Made by a program: the position numbers and the translations under genes
The notes under the pieces: model-generated
What the model was told of the DNA's origin: nothing
Seen by the model: only the letters and a program-made list of their open reading frames with translations
The model's database searches: none
Assembly: GCF_001746365.1 (NCBI RefSeq)
Contig: NZ_MJAJ01000004.1
Coordinates: forward strand, 186,001-250,000
Origin: Streptomyces sp. LUP30
GTDB lineage: Bacteria > Actinomycetota > Actinomycetes > Streptomycetales > Streptomycetaceae
Length of the DNA: 64,000 nt
Reading direction: 5' to 3'
Part shown: in pieces, positions 17,486 through 25,330 of the stretch
How the letters are laid out: each line of letters begins with the position of its first letter
How positions within the stretch are numbered: position 1 is the stretch's first letter

Positions 17486-19957
17486 TCACCGTCCGGTACG
17501 GAGTCGTGCTTCGGCGATCCGTTTTTCCATGTTCCCTGCCCCTGCGGTGTCTTCGGCGATCCGATAGGAGCGTAGAGCTTGCTCGAAGCAGTAGACCGCT
17601 TGGGGCACATCCTCCAGTGCGAGATGCGCGTCGCCCAGCCCAGCGAGGGTGCCCCCCGCCATGCTGTGGTCGCCATCCTCGCTGAAGCGTTGCAAGGCGT
17701 GCCCAAAGTGCTCGATCGCGGCCTCCGGGCAGCTGAGGCCGAGCTGGCACATGCCGAGACGGAACAGGGTGTGGCCCTCTCCGTGTCGGTCCCCGCCTTC
17801 GCGGAACTGATCCCGTGCCCGCTCGTAGTAATCCAGAGCCTCGGCATGGCGCTCCATACCGGTGAGCGCGTTACCGAGCCCGTTGAGGGTGTGGCCGATG
17901 CCATGTGCGTCCTCGCACTCGACGAAGCGGTCGAGCGACCTGAGGAACAGGTCTAGGGCGCGCTGATGGGAGTCGACCGTGAAGTACACGTGGGCGAGCC
18001 CATGCAGTACCCGGGCCTCGGCGTGTCGGTCGCCCAACTCCTCGAACAGAACCAGAGCCTGCTCGTGGCTGGCGATGGCCTCGGCATGACGGACGAGCCC
18101 GCCATAGGCATCGCCCAGCCCATAGCGCACCCTGGCCTCGGCCGCGCGGTCGCCGCATGCAACAGCCGCGTCCAGGGCGACGAGGTGGGTCGCAACGAGG
18201 TCGGCAAGGTGCCGCCTGCGGAAGTAGGCGACGTATAGGGCCACCGGGATCTTCCAGGCGTGCTCCAGGTGGCCCTCGCGCGCTGCCGTCCGGATCACGT
18301 CGAGGAACGCCGGCCGTTCACGGTCGTACCACGCCAGCGCAGACGACAGGTCGGCAAAGATCGGTACCGCTTGCCCGGTGCCAACGACCGAAATTATCTC
18401 TTCCGGTTCCCGTGCGGCTGGGACGCCGGTCTCGTCCCGTTCCTCGGTCAAGTTCGGCGACCAGAGCAGGCGGTCGAGCGCCCGGGCATGCTCCAAATAC
18501 CAGTCGAGCATGCGCCGTTCCGCCGTGCGCCGTTCCCGCTTGGGCTCGTCGTTCATGCAGCACTCCAAGGAGAACGAGCGGAGTAGGTCGTGCATCCGCC
18601 ATCTACGGGGGCCCTCCGGGGCATAGGCTGCCCCCACGGGTAGGTGCTCCTCGATCAGGCAGGCCGCTGCGAGTCTGTCCAGCAAAGACTCTGCCATGTC
18701 GGTCCGCAAACCCGCCAAGGCGGCGACCACCGGCGTCGGCACGTCGGTACCGCCGGATAGGCCGAGCAGTCGGAACAGCCGGGCCTGCGCGCGGGGCAGC
18801 ACCTGGTAGGACCAAGAGCAGGCAGCGCGCACGGCGCTGATCCCATCGTCGTCGTCCGTGCTGAGGTAGTCCAGGCCCCGGGCCTCCAATCGGCGCGCGA
18901 GCTCGGCCAGTGACACCCCCGGCTGGGCGATACCGTGGGCAGCCGCGATACGGAGGGCCAGCGGCAGTCGGGCGCAGCGGTGCACCAACTCGCCCGCTGC
19001 CTGTAGCTCGCGGTCGACCCTTCCGGCACCCAGCACTTCCCGCAGCAGCTCCAGGGCTTCCGGCTCGGTCAGTACATCTAGGTCAAGGCGTCTCGCGCCC
19101 TCCCGAGCGATGAGTCCGTCCAGCCGACTCCGGCTGGTCACCACAACCGCTCCGTTCGCACCGCCCGGCAGGAGCGGGCGTACCTGCGCGGCATCCCGAG
19201 CGTTGTCGAGCATGACGAGGACGTCGCGCGAGCCGAGGAGGCTCCGGAAGAGCGCGCCGCGCCCCTCGATATCCTGCGGGATGAGTTCGTCTGTGGTGCC
19301 GAGAGCGCGCAGAAACGCGCCGAGCACTTCGGAGGGATCGACTGCCGATCCGTGTGGGTCGAATCCACGGAGGTCGGCGTAGAGGTCGCCGTCGGCGAAC
19401 CGGTCACGAGCCTCGTGCGCCCAACACAGAGCCAGCGCCGTCTTACCGACGCCAGCGGTCCCGGAGATAACGCTGATGGGCGCTGCCCTCGGCTCACCGG
19501 GGGAGTCCATCCAGCGAAGCTCATTTCGCCGGCCGACGAACCGGGAGACTTGCCGAGGCAACTGGCGCGGCACCACTCCGACCCGGAGCTGCCCTCCCGC
19601 ATCCTGGGGACGCCCGGGATACGCCCTGGGCGACCGGCCGCTCCGGCGCTGCTGCCGTTCCGCCCGAGCCCGCTCCCACGCCTGCTCCCACCAGTCATCG
19701 GGCTCGGCGACGAACCCGGGAGTCGTCCGGCGAGCCCGGCCCCGCAGGAACACCACCAGCCACCGCGCGGTCCTGGCCTCGGCTGGGACGTTCTTGCCGT
19801 TGTACCAATCGCTCCACGACGACGAGGTCACCTTTACCGGCGGGTTTTGCGCGGCGGCCTGCCGAATGATCGCCGCGCCCGTTGGCTGGGCCGCAGCGTT
19901 CCACAGCACACGCAGCGCCCGTGCCCACATCCCGGTCGCGTCCAGCGGCTCGCCCAT
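17486..19957 (-). CDS. STAND ATPase: HTH-like N-terminus, NB-ARC, TPR repeats
   Basis: The product is 823 residues from ATG 19957, preceded by AAGGGGG. An earlier in-frame start would add about 67 non-coding-looking residues. Residues 10-70 look like a degenerate XRE-type fold (SSSWSDWYNGKNVPAEARTA). A WWEQAW segment and a basic linker follow. NB-ARC starts with GTAGVGKTALA (about 166-176), then VLVMLDNARD (Walker B), VVVTSRSRLDGL and RLPLALRIAA (GLPL-like). The winged-helix MHD position reads MHDLL (about 460). At least six TPRs fill 560-823 (e.g. AIASHEQALVLFEELGD). This is the architecture of AfsR-like regulators and of STAND defence sensors; without a BTAD domain, the output is unknown. 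It is divergent from the micro-gene at 20157. Confidence 0.85.
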   Translation of the reverse strand: MGEPLDATGMWARALRVLWNAAAQPTGAAIIRQAAAQNPPVKVTSSSWSDWYNGKNVPAEARTARWLVVFLRGRARRTTPGFVAEPDDWWEQAWERARAERQQRRSGRSPRAYPGRPQDAGGQLRVGVVPRQLPRQVSRFVGRRNELRWMDSPGEPRAAPISVISGTAGVGKTALALCWAHEARDRFADGDLYADLRGFDPHGSAVDPSEVLGAFLRALGTTDELIPQDIEGRGALFRSLLGSRDVLVMLDNARDAAQVRPLLPGGANGAVVVTSRSRLDGLIAREGARRLDLDVLTEPEALELLREVLGAGRVDRELQAAGELVHRCARLPLALRIAAAHGIAQPGVSLAELARRLEARGLDYLSTDDDDGISAVRAACSWSYQVLPRAQARLFRLLGLSGGTDVPTPVVAALAGLRTDMAESLLDRLAAACLIEEHLPVGAAYAPEGPRRWRMHDLLRSFSLECCMNDEPKRERRTAERRMLDWYLEHARALDRLLWSPNLTEERDETGVPAAREPEEIISVVGTGQAVPIFADLSSALAWYDRERPAFLDVIRTAAREGHLEHAWKIPVALYVAYFRRRHLADLVATHLVALDAAVACGDRAAEARVRYGLGDAYGGLVRHAEAIASHEQALVLFEELGDRHAEARVLHGLAHVYFTVDSHQRALDLFLRSLDRFVECEDAHGIGHTLNGLGNALTGMERHAEALDYYERARDQFREGGDRHGEGHTLFRLGMCQLGLSCPEAAIEHFGHALQRFSEDGDHSMAGGTLAGLGDAHLALEDVPQAVYCFEQALRSYRIAEDTAGAGNMEKRIAEARLRTGR

Positions 19958-20156
19958 CCCGCTGCCCCCTTTGCCGGACCGGATTCCGGACCGGAACCAT
20001 CCCGGAAACCGCGGGACCGGCCTCCGCCCCGAGGCCAATAGCCTGCCCTGCGCTACCACCAACGCGGAGCAGAACCGGAAAACCGTCCGGACCGGCCCCA
20101 TCGACAGCGAACGGCCACGCACCCCGCATGGCCGGCAAACCGTAGAGGGGGACCTC
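19958..20156. promoter_or_regulatory. Divergent promoter with three CCGGACCGG boxes
   Basis: CCGGACCGG occurs at 19974-19982, 19986-19994 (12 bases apart, about one helical turn) and 20087-20095. Each lies between the STAND gene and the micro-gene, so they may bind a regulator controlling both, possibly the STAND protein through its N-terminal domain. Chance is possible in GC-rich DNA. Confidence 0.45.
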
Positions 20157-20282
20157 ATGTTCGACCGTCAGTTTCTGCGCCGCCTGACCCACACCGCCGT
20201 CCAAGTTGCCGTCACCGCCGCCGCCACCGCAGCTGGCTCCGCCCCCGTCCAGCTGGCCATCTGGTGGGTCACCCACCAATAA
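20157..20282 (+). CDS. 41-residue hydrophobic/amphipathic micro-protein opposite the STAND gene
   Basis: ATG 20157 is preceded by GAGGGGG five bases away, a strong ribosome site. The product starts MFDRQFLRRLTHTAVQ and has an Ala/Val/Thr-rich middle (VAVTAAATAAGSAPVQ) and ends IWWVTHQ. It has a basic amphipathic N-terminus and a short apolar helix, too short for a normal transmembrane protein but suited to membrane association or to a signalling peptide. No family is recognised. Its divergent position and shared repeats suggest it works with the STAND ATPase as ligand or effector; that is inference. Confidence 0.55.
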   Translation: MFDRQFLRRLTHTAVQVAVTAAATAAGSAPVQLAIWWVTHQ

Positions 20283-20510
20283 CGTCTCGGGACCGCCCAA
20301 CACCACGAGGTCCTGCAGGCCTTCGCCGAGGTGTGCAGGACCTCGGACTTCCGTGAGGCCTCGTCCCTGATTACAGGGCGGAGCATCTGCGCGTTGGACG
20401 GGAAATCCGCTGTGCGAACGTTCCATCCTTTGGCCGAGCTGGGTGGACGCGGCTGCTGCTCTGGTAAGCGTCTAACTCATCGACCTCCAGGGGCCATTGA
20501 GGGGCCACAA

Positions 20511-20617
20511 GGACAGGAACAGACCGACAAGCACTGCACAGGGTTGACACTGATCAGCACGTCTGACCTGCAAGAACGGCGTGATTCGGCAACGATCGGC
20601 AAGGGCCGTCAAGATCC
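20511..20617 (+). repeat. 107-base dispersed element, copy 1
   Basis: Starts GGACAGGAACAGACCGAC and ends GATCGGCAAGGGCCGTCAAG plus ATCC, separated by 65 bases. The same end blocks with the identical 65-base spacing occur at 33992-34098. The middles are much more diverged than the ends. Both copies lie shortly after the 3' end of a leftward gene. Confidence 0.6.
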
Positions 20618-20692
20618 CCAATTCCTCGCGGCTGCGAAGGCTGACGCACGGTGCTTCCACCGGAACGTCGGCGGGGCTCCGGCTCTCAGATG

Positions 20693-20709
20693 ACCGGCGG
20701 CCTGCCGGT
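20693..20709. terminator. Hairpin at the end of the ATP-grasp gene
   Basis: ACCGGC pairs with GCCGGT around a five-base loop directly after the stop at 20710 (leftward transcription). Confidence 0.5.
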
Positions 20710-21546
20710 TCAGGGGCGGGGTGGGGTTCCGAGGAACCGGTGGAGGGAGGTCGTCATGCTGGTGACGAACATGTCGCGGGTCGGGTCGTCGAGGTGGTCG
20801 AGGGACAGGTAGGGGTTGAGGTCTTCCAGCTCGACCAGGAGCAGCTCACCCTCCTGGGTGCGGCAGGCGTCCACGCGCTGGATGCCGTGGTCGAGGGTGT
20901 TCCAGTCGATGAAGCGGCGGGCGAAGTCGAGATCGGCCCCGGTGGGCCGGTAGGGCTCGAGGACCCAGCGCCGTTCGGGGTCGGGGGCGTGCAGGGCGTA
21001 CTGGAAGGCGTCGTCGACGTAGTAGAACGACACCTCGTAGCGGAAATCGATCCGAGGCTGGACCAGGACGTCCCCGTAGGCGAGGCCGGCCAGTTGCTCC
21101 CGGGGCACGAAGCTGAGGCCGATGGAGTCCGCCCCTGCCTTCGGCTTGACCGCATACTGGTCGACCTCGGGCAGGCGGCCGAGGTCCTGGGGCCGGTCGA
21201 CGGTGGGGATGACCGGGTATTCGGCTGCGGTCAGGTCCAGCAGGTATTGCTTGCCGGCCATGTCGGCCCGGCCGGACAGCGGGTTGTAGACCCGGGCGCC
21301 CCGCGCTGCGGCCTGGCCGCGGAAGGCGTCGTATTCCTTCTGGTAGTGCAGCACGGGGCCGCTGTTGCGGACCACGACCGCGTCAAAGGCGTCCATCAGA
21401 GCGGCGGCGTCCAGCGGATGGCACAAGGCGATGTCGAAGTCGTTCCGCAGCCGCGACGACAGGAAGATGTCCTCGTCGCAGTAGCGCCGTCCCCGTGCCT
21501 CGTAGGCGAGATCGGTCACGAACAGAACGCTGGGGCGGTCGGGCAC
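20710..21546 (-). CDS. ATP-grasp-like protein
   Basis: The product is 278 residues from GTG 21546 with AGGAGA eight bases before. It begins VPDRPSVLFVTDLAYEARG, a Rossmann-like pre-ATP-grasp strand, then AVVVRNSGPVLHYQKEYDAF. The central part YAVKPKAGADSIGLSFV (about 155) looks like the ATP-binding lysine strand and flexible loop, followed by DVLVQPRIDFRYEVSFYYV and, near the end, LLLVELEDLNPYLSL where the metal-binding Glu/Asn of ATP-grasp enzymes lies. Such enzymes ligate a carboxylate to an amine, thiol or peptide. No partner precursor gene is adjacent, so the substrate is unknown. It is flanked by its own hairpin and probably monocistronic. Confidence 0.7.
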   Translation of the reverse strand: MPDRPSVLFVTDLAYEARGRRYCDEDIFLSSRLRNDFDIALCHPLDAAALMDAFDAVVVRNSGPVLHYQKEYDAFRGQAAARGARVYNPLSGRADMAGKQYLLDLTAAEYPVIPTVDRPQDLGRLPEVDQYAVKPKAGADSIGLSFVPREQLAGLAYGDVLVQPRIDFRYEVSFYYVDDAFQYALHAPDPERRWVLEPYRPTGADLDFARRFIDWNTLDHGIQRVDACRTQEGELLLVELEDLNPYLSLDHLDDPTRDMFVTSMTTSLHRFLGTPPRP

Positions 21547-21838
21547 GGGACATCTCCTGGGTCGGTGGCCACCAACGTACCCAAACCGTCGGACACCCTC
21601 CGGTGCCGGGCGGGCCAGCCGATGGCCGATCACTCTCGGTGGCCGACACGGCCGCGGCCGGGACCTTCGGCGGTGTCGGAGGCGGTCCCCGCCTCACGCG
21701 CGGCCATGTCCGCCGGCAGGCTCTGGATCGTCTGGTGGTGAGTCCACAGCGGGCGGGCCCGGTCACGAGCGGGTAGGTGACGAGCATGGCCCAGCGGCTT
21801 GACAGGCGCTCGAATCGGAGGCCTGCCCCGCGAGGCCT
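21547..21838. other. Intergenic, no gene recognised
   Basis: Upstream region of the leftward ATP-grasp gene and the end of the next leftward gene train. The part near 21547-21640 should hold the ATP-grasp promoter. No convincing coding frame. Confidence 0.4.
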
Positions 21839-21875
21839 CGGTCGCGGTCGCCTCCGGCTGAGGCGACCGCGACCG
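21839..21875. terminator. Strong hairpin ending the 22-29 kb leftward gene train
   Basis: A perfect 16-bp stem (CGGTCGCGGTCGCCTC with GAGGCGACCGCGACCG) around the loop CGGCT. It sits 20 bases beyond the stop at 21896, the expected place for a terminator of leftward transcripts. Confidence 0.75.
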
Positions 21876-21895
21876 GATTCGTCAGCCGACATTGC

Positions 21896-22090
21896 CTACT
21901 GCAGGGCGCTCGCCGGGATGTTGGGGTCGTCCGTGAACGACGGCACGACGATCGCCTTGATGCCGTCGTGCGTGAACGCGTCCACGGCGGCGATTTCCTT
22001 GCCGTGCTTCTTGGGTGGGTGTGTCCCTCCACCGTGCTCCGCGCCGGCGGGGTACGGCTGCCGCTCGGCGGTCACCGTGCCTGCCGGCAT
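21896..22090 (-). CDS. Small hypothetical protein, or tail of a decayed gene, last in the leftward train
   Basis: A 64-codon frame from ATG 22090, starting MPAGTVTAERQPYPAG and ending DDPNIPASALQ. Third positions are strongly G/C in the C-terminal half (KEIAAVDAFTHDGIKAIVVP), which looks like real protein. No clear ribosome site precedes it apart from GAGACGG about 14 bases upstream, and the 5' part looks less coding. It may be the 3' end of a gene truncated by fusion to the hydrolase end at 22125. The hairpin directly after its stop supports it being transcribed. No family recognised. Confidence 0.4.
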   Translation of the reverse strand: MPAGTVTAERQPYPAGAEHGGGTHPPKKHGKEIAAVDAFTHDGIKAIVVPSFTDDPNIPASALQ

Positions 22091-22124
22091 GGGCGTCGGC
22101 GACCGTCTCGCGGCGGATGTGCGG

Positions 22125-23135
22125 TCAGCGGTCGAGGAAGGTGTTCACCTCGGTGCCGAACTTGACGGCGTACTGGTAGAGGAAGCCGTGGCCGGCGTCC
22201 GGGTAGATGTGCAACTGGGCGTTGGGGAGGTACTTGGCCAGCAGGTGGGAGTTCTCGGCGGGCATCAGGATGTCGCTCTCGCCGTCGGCGACCAGGACCG
22301 GCTGGAAGAGGGACTTCAGGCGGACCAGCCTGGACTTGTCGGTGATGCCCCATTCGGACCACGCGGTGAGCTGGTGATCGCGGGTGGCGAGGCTCGTGGG
22401 GGTGTCGGGGTCGGTGGTGCGCTGCCCGAGGCGTTGCAGGAACTCCGCTCCCGCGGCCTGGCTGGAGGCGGTGTTCTTGAAGAACAGGAAGAGATAGTCC
22501 TCAGGGCCGGGATCGTCCTTCAGGGTCCTCTGCAGGATGTCGGGGTCGGTTGCGCGCTGGTCCACTCCACCCTGGGGACCGGTGGCGGCCAAGACGACGC
22601 GGCGGACCTGCCAGGGGCGGCGCAGGGCGACCTCCTGGGCGACCTCGCCGCCGAGGGAGAAGCCGAACAGGTCGTAGCGTGGCAGCTCGAGGGCGTCGAT
22701 GAAGTCGATGGCGTCCAGGGCCATCTGCTGGTCGGTGCTGGGGGTGATGCCGGTGGAGCCGCCGACGCCGGCGTTGTCCACGAGGATGACCTCGCGCTCG
22801 GCGGCGATGGTGTCGATGAGCTTGGGGTCCCAGCCGTCGATGTTGCCGCGGAAGTGCTGGAAGAAGACCAGGGGCACGCTGTCGGCCGTGGGGTGGCCGA
22901 AGCGGCGGTACAGGTAGGTGACGCCGTTTGCGGCCTTGACGCGCAGGTTGGGGGCGGTGCTGGCGCTCACCGCGTTCCGCGTCTGGGTGACCGCCTGCCG
23001 CGTACCGCTGGAGCTGCCGCTCACGGCATTGGCCATGCTCGGCGCCGTGGCGGCGACAGCCGCGACGAGCGACATGGTGGCCAGCGCCATCGCGGTGCGC
23101 CGGGAGCCACGGGTAGGCCGGTTGGTTGAGGACAT
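22125..23135 (-). CDS. Secreted alpha/beta hydrolase
   Basis: The product is 336 residues from ATG 23135 (MSSTNRPTRGSRR...); AAGGA sits six bases upstream, closer to ideal than for the ATG two codons earlier. The first 35 residues form a Sec (possibly Tat-like, RGSRRTAMA) signal ending MANA. The fold has FFQHFRGNIDGWDP (oxyanion region), the nucleophile elbow GFSLGGEVA with Ser160, an acid after PVLVADGESDILMP, and the catalytic His in DAGHGFLYQ. It resembles haloperoxidase/epoxide-hydrolase-type hydrolases. It is paralogous to the protein at 27500-28351 (FRGNIDGWDP against VRGTLDWWDP). It lies last of the large genes in the train and is preceded by the duplicated leader. Confidence 0.85.
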   Translation of the reverse strand: MSSTNRPTRGSRRTAMALATMSLVAAVAATAPSMANAVSGSSSGTRQAVTQTRNAVSASTAPNLRVKAANGVTYLYRRFGHPTADSVPLVFFQHFRGNIDGWDPKLIDTIAAEREVILVDNAGVGGSTGITPSTDQQMALDAIDFIDALELPRYDLFGFSLGGEVAQEVALRRPWQVRRVVLAATGPQGGVDQRATDPDILQRTLKDDPGPEDYLFLFFKNTASSQAAGAEFLQRLGQRTTDPDTPTSLATRDHQLTAWSEWGITDKSRLVRLKSLFQPVLVADGESDILMPAENSHLLAKYLPNAQLHIYPDAGHGFLYQYAVKFGTEVNTFLDR

Positions 23136-23253
23136 GCGCATTCCTTGAGTCGGGCCGGAGGTTTCCCCGGCGCGTCGAACTTGCCGTGCGCTTCGTGTAC
23201 GGGTGTCTGCGGGGCGCACGGACCGTGGAGCTGTTCCTGACCCGGCGACCTCG

Positions 23254-23439
23254 TCAAGGCGGGCCCGTCGCCGTAGGTCTGAAGGCCCCGATGGGTCCTG
23301 TGGGCGGTCGAGGTGCGGAGCGGAGGTCATGGCCTGCGCGAGTGTGGGCGAGCTGGGGGCTGGGACCTGGGAGCTGGGGCCTGGGAGTGACGACGCCGGT
23401 GATGCGGGGGAGGGGAAGGAACTCCCGCATGATCGACAT
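23254..23439 (-). pseudogene. Diverged copy of the 60-residue leader gene
   Basis: Begins MSIMREFLPLPRITG, matching MSIMREFLRRPRLTG of the intact leader at 25223. After about 16 codons the similarity is lost and the frame becomes Pro-rich and non-coding in look. It stops about 118 bases before the hydrolase start, whereas the intact leader overlaps its downstream gene. Part of the internal duplication. Confidence 0.55.
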
Positions 23440-23570
23440 GCCCAGAACCTAGGGAGCGGCCGTGTCGTCGGGCGTCATCCTGAGCGCCCGGCAGGGTCAT
23501 CCGTCAGGCCGACACCGAGTCGCCGCCGGGGCGAACCGGTCCGCTCTCGTGGGCCAGGACGGCGGCCGTG
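23421..23570. repeat. Partial duplication, copy 2 (response-regulator 3' end plus leader start)
   Basis: Matches 25205-25330 with substitutions and one insertion of roughly 15-20 bases. On the minus strand it encodes AHESGPVRPGG against AYESGLVRPGG, the last residues of the response regulator, and then the leader start. It is therefore a remnant of a second regulator-leader unit. Confidence 0.65.
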
Positions 23571-23632
23571 TCCGGGCCGTCGGTCGCCCCGCCCCGGCCC
23601 GATCCGATCCGATCCGACCGCCCGTTCCGTAC

Positions 23633-24099
23633 TCAGCCGGTGCCCTTCGGCAGCGGTTCGTCCAGGAGGAAGTCCCTCAGCAGCGCGGTGTAGCGGCCGG
23701 GCTGTTCGCCCGAGATGGAGTGTCCGGCTCCCTTGACGGTCACCAACTCGGAGCCCCCGAGGGTGTGTTGGTACTCGGCGGTCACGGCGGGCTTGATGAA
23801 GTCGCACTCCCCTCGCATGATCAGAGAGGGGACGTGCAGGGTGCGCAGACGGGGCCGGGGGTCGGGAAGCCGCTCGAAGTCCTTGACGGTCATCTGGTTG
23901 CTGTAGAAGCCCTGAGGGTTGTCGTGCGCCGTGGTGTGCGGAGCGTCCTCGCACGAGGTGCTGTCTTTTCCCGGTAGGCGACGTTCTCCGCGAGCAGATC
24001 GGGGAGCCGGTCCCACTCCAGCCCCGCGACGATGCGTCGCCACTCCGTGATTCCCGCCTCCGCCGCATGGTGCGGCCGGGCCGTCTGCGTGTCGGACAT
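23633..24099 (-). pseudogene. Fused remnant: SnoaL/NTF2-like start joined to alpha/beta hydrolase end
   Basis: From ATG 24099 the frame reads MSDTQTARPHHAAEAGITEW and LPDLLAENVAYRE, the start of a SnoaL/NTF2-fold protein. Near 23975 it loses sense, and another frame takes over with NPQGFYSNQMTVKDFERLPD, VPSLIMRGECDFIKP, GAGHSISGEQP and a stop at 23633. That is the C-terminal third of a proline-iminopeptidase-like hydrolase, with its acid (GECDFI) and His (GAGHS). The two halves are out of frame and each lacks its active remainder. The join looks like a deletion between two adjacent genes. Confidence 0.7.
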
Positions 24100-24210
24100 G
24101 ATGTCGACGTCTTTCCGTTCGGTTTCGGCGGAGGGGTGATCGGCGCGCTTCTCACCGGTCTCACCGAAAAGGAGGCGACGCGGATCGGGCGTCTCCGCGA
24201 GGGGACGTGC

Positions 24211-25044
24211 TCAGGCCTGTTCGTTGATGAGGCCGGCGTAGTGGCCCAGGTCGCGCTCGATCTCCTCGAGACCGATCTCGGCGATGGCCTTTCCGAGCTG
24301 CGGCACGCGCGCCTGGAATCCCGGCCAGTCGACCGATTCCGCGAACTCCGCCCAGGACGCCCGCAGGTCGGCCACCGGCGGCAGGGTCGACCGGTTGATC
24401 TGTGCCTTGGCGGCCAGGACGGACTGCTTGTCGAACGAGGCGATACGCGCGGCCACGCCGCTCACGAGGTTGTCCAGTTCGGTGTCGGCGACGGTCCGGG
24501 TCACCCACCCGTACCGCTCGGCCGTGTCGGCGTCGAAGTCCTGGCCGGTGAGGATCGCTTCGAGCGCGCGGTCCCGCCCCAGCAGCCGGGCCAGACGGTC
24601 GCTGCCGCCCCCGCCGGGGACGATGCCGATCGCGACCTCGGGCTGGCAGAAGAACGCCTCCTCGCGGCTGGCGTAGCGCAGGTCGAAGGCCAGGGCGATC
24701 TCGTCCCCGCCACCCCTGGTCCGCCCGCGGACGGAGGCGATGCTGATGAACGGGGCACTGGTCAGGCTCGTGACCAGGTCGACCCACGTCGGTGTCCCGT
24801 CGGCGCTGTTCAGCGCCAGGAGGTCGGCCACTTGGCCGAGATCGGCGTGGTTGTAGAAGTACCCGGGCGTGCCGCTGTCGAAGATGACGACCTGAACCTG
24901 CTCGTCCCGGCTCAGCTCGTCGACGACGTCGGCCAGTTGAGCAACGGTGTCCGCCCCGACGACGTTCACCGGCGGATTCGAGAAGGTGACCTTGCGGATC
25001 TTCGGCGCCACTGTCCCGATGCTGAACATGCTGTGCTGCGTCAT
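24211..25044 (-). CDS. Enoyl-CoA hydratase/isomerase family protein
   Basis: The product is 277 residues from ATG 25044 with TGGAG nearby, overlapping the leader stop as ATGA. Crotonase features: VTFSNPPVNVVGAD (about 20), the oxyanion-hole strand FISIASVRGRTRGGGDEIALAFDLR (about 105-130), and the PEVAIGIVPGGGG helix start (about 143) with the usual acidic position. The C-terminal part (AAKAQINRSTLPP) is typical. The reaction would be hydration, isomerisation or cleavage of an acyl-CoA; substrate unknown. Translation is probably coupled to the 60-residue leader. Confidence 0.85.
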   Translation of the reverse strand: MTQHSMFSIGTVAPKIRKVTFSNPPVNVVGADTVAQLADVVDELSRDEQVQVVIFDSGTPGYFYNHADLGQVADLLALNSADGTPTWVDLVTSLTSAPFISIASVRGRTRGGGDEIALAFDLRYASREEAFFCQPEVAIGIVPGGGGSDRLARLLGRDRALEAILTGQDFDADTAERYGWVTRTVADTELDNLVSGVAARIASFDKQSVLAAKAQINRSTLPPVADLRASWAEFAESVDWPGFQARVPQLGKAIAEIGLEEIERDLGHYAGLINEQA

Positions 25045-25223
25045 GGTGTGCTCCAGTGCAGAAATTCTGACGGTGCTGAGCGGAAGTCCCGGTACCGCTG
25101 TGCCGGCCTGTCGGCGAACACCCGGTTCAGTTCGACCGCCACCAGCCGTGCCCTCGGCGTCAGCTGTCGCAGGATCGCGCCGGTGAGTCGGGGGCGGCGC
25201 AGAAACTCCCGCATGATCGACAT
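25041..25223 (-). CDS. 60-residue leader protein coupled to the crotonase gene
   Basis: ATG 25223 opens MSIMREFLRRPRLTGAILRQ and the frame ends FLHWSTP with TGA overlapping the crotonase ATG (ATGA). Codon use is typical of real genes. The product is basic and partly amphipathic; no family recognised. It lies 58 bases after the response-regulator stop. It could be a small protein or a leader whose translation sets that of the crotonase. Confidence 0.6.
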   Translation of the reverse strand: MSIMREFLRRPRLTGAILRQLTPRARLVAVELNRVFADRPAQRYRDFRSAPSEFLHWSTP

Positions 25224-25330
25224 GCCCCGAATCTAGGTACCGGCCGTGCCGTCGGGCGTCCTCCCCGGCGCCCGACGGGGTCATCCGCCAGGGCGAACCA
25301 GTCCGCTCTCGTAGGCCACGACGACGGCCT
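25205..25330. repeat. Partial duplication, copy 1 (intact regulator end plus leader start)
   Basis: Reference copy of the segment repeated at 23421-23570. It spans the last codons of the response regulator, the gap, and the first codons of the leader. Confidence 0.65.

Larger units (their letters stand above)
20283..20709. other. Intergenic stretch with a dispersed element and a terminator, no gene seen
   Basis: No open frame here looks coding on either strand. It contains copy 1 of the 107-base dispersed element and the hairpin that ends the ATP-grasp gene. Confidence 0.5.
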
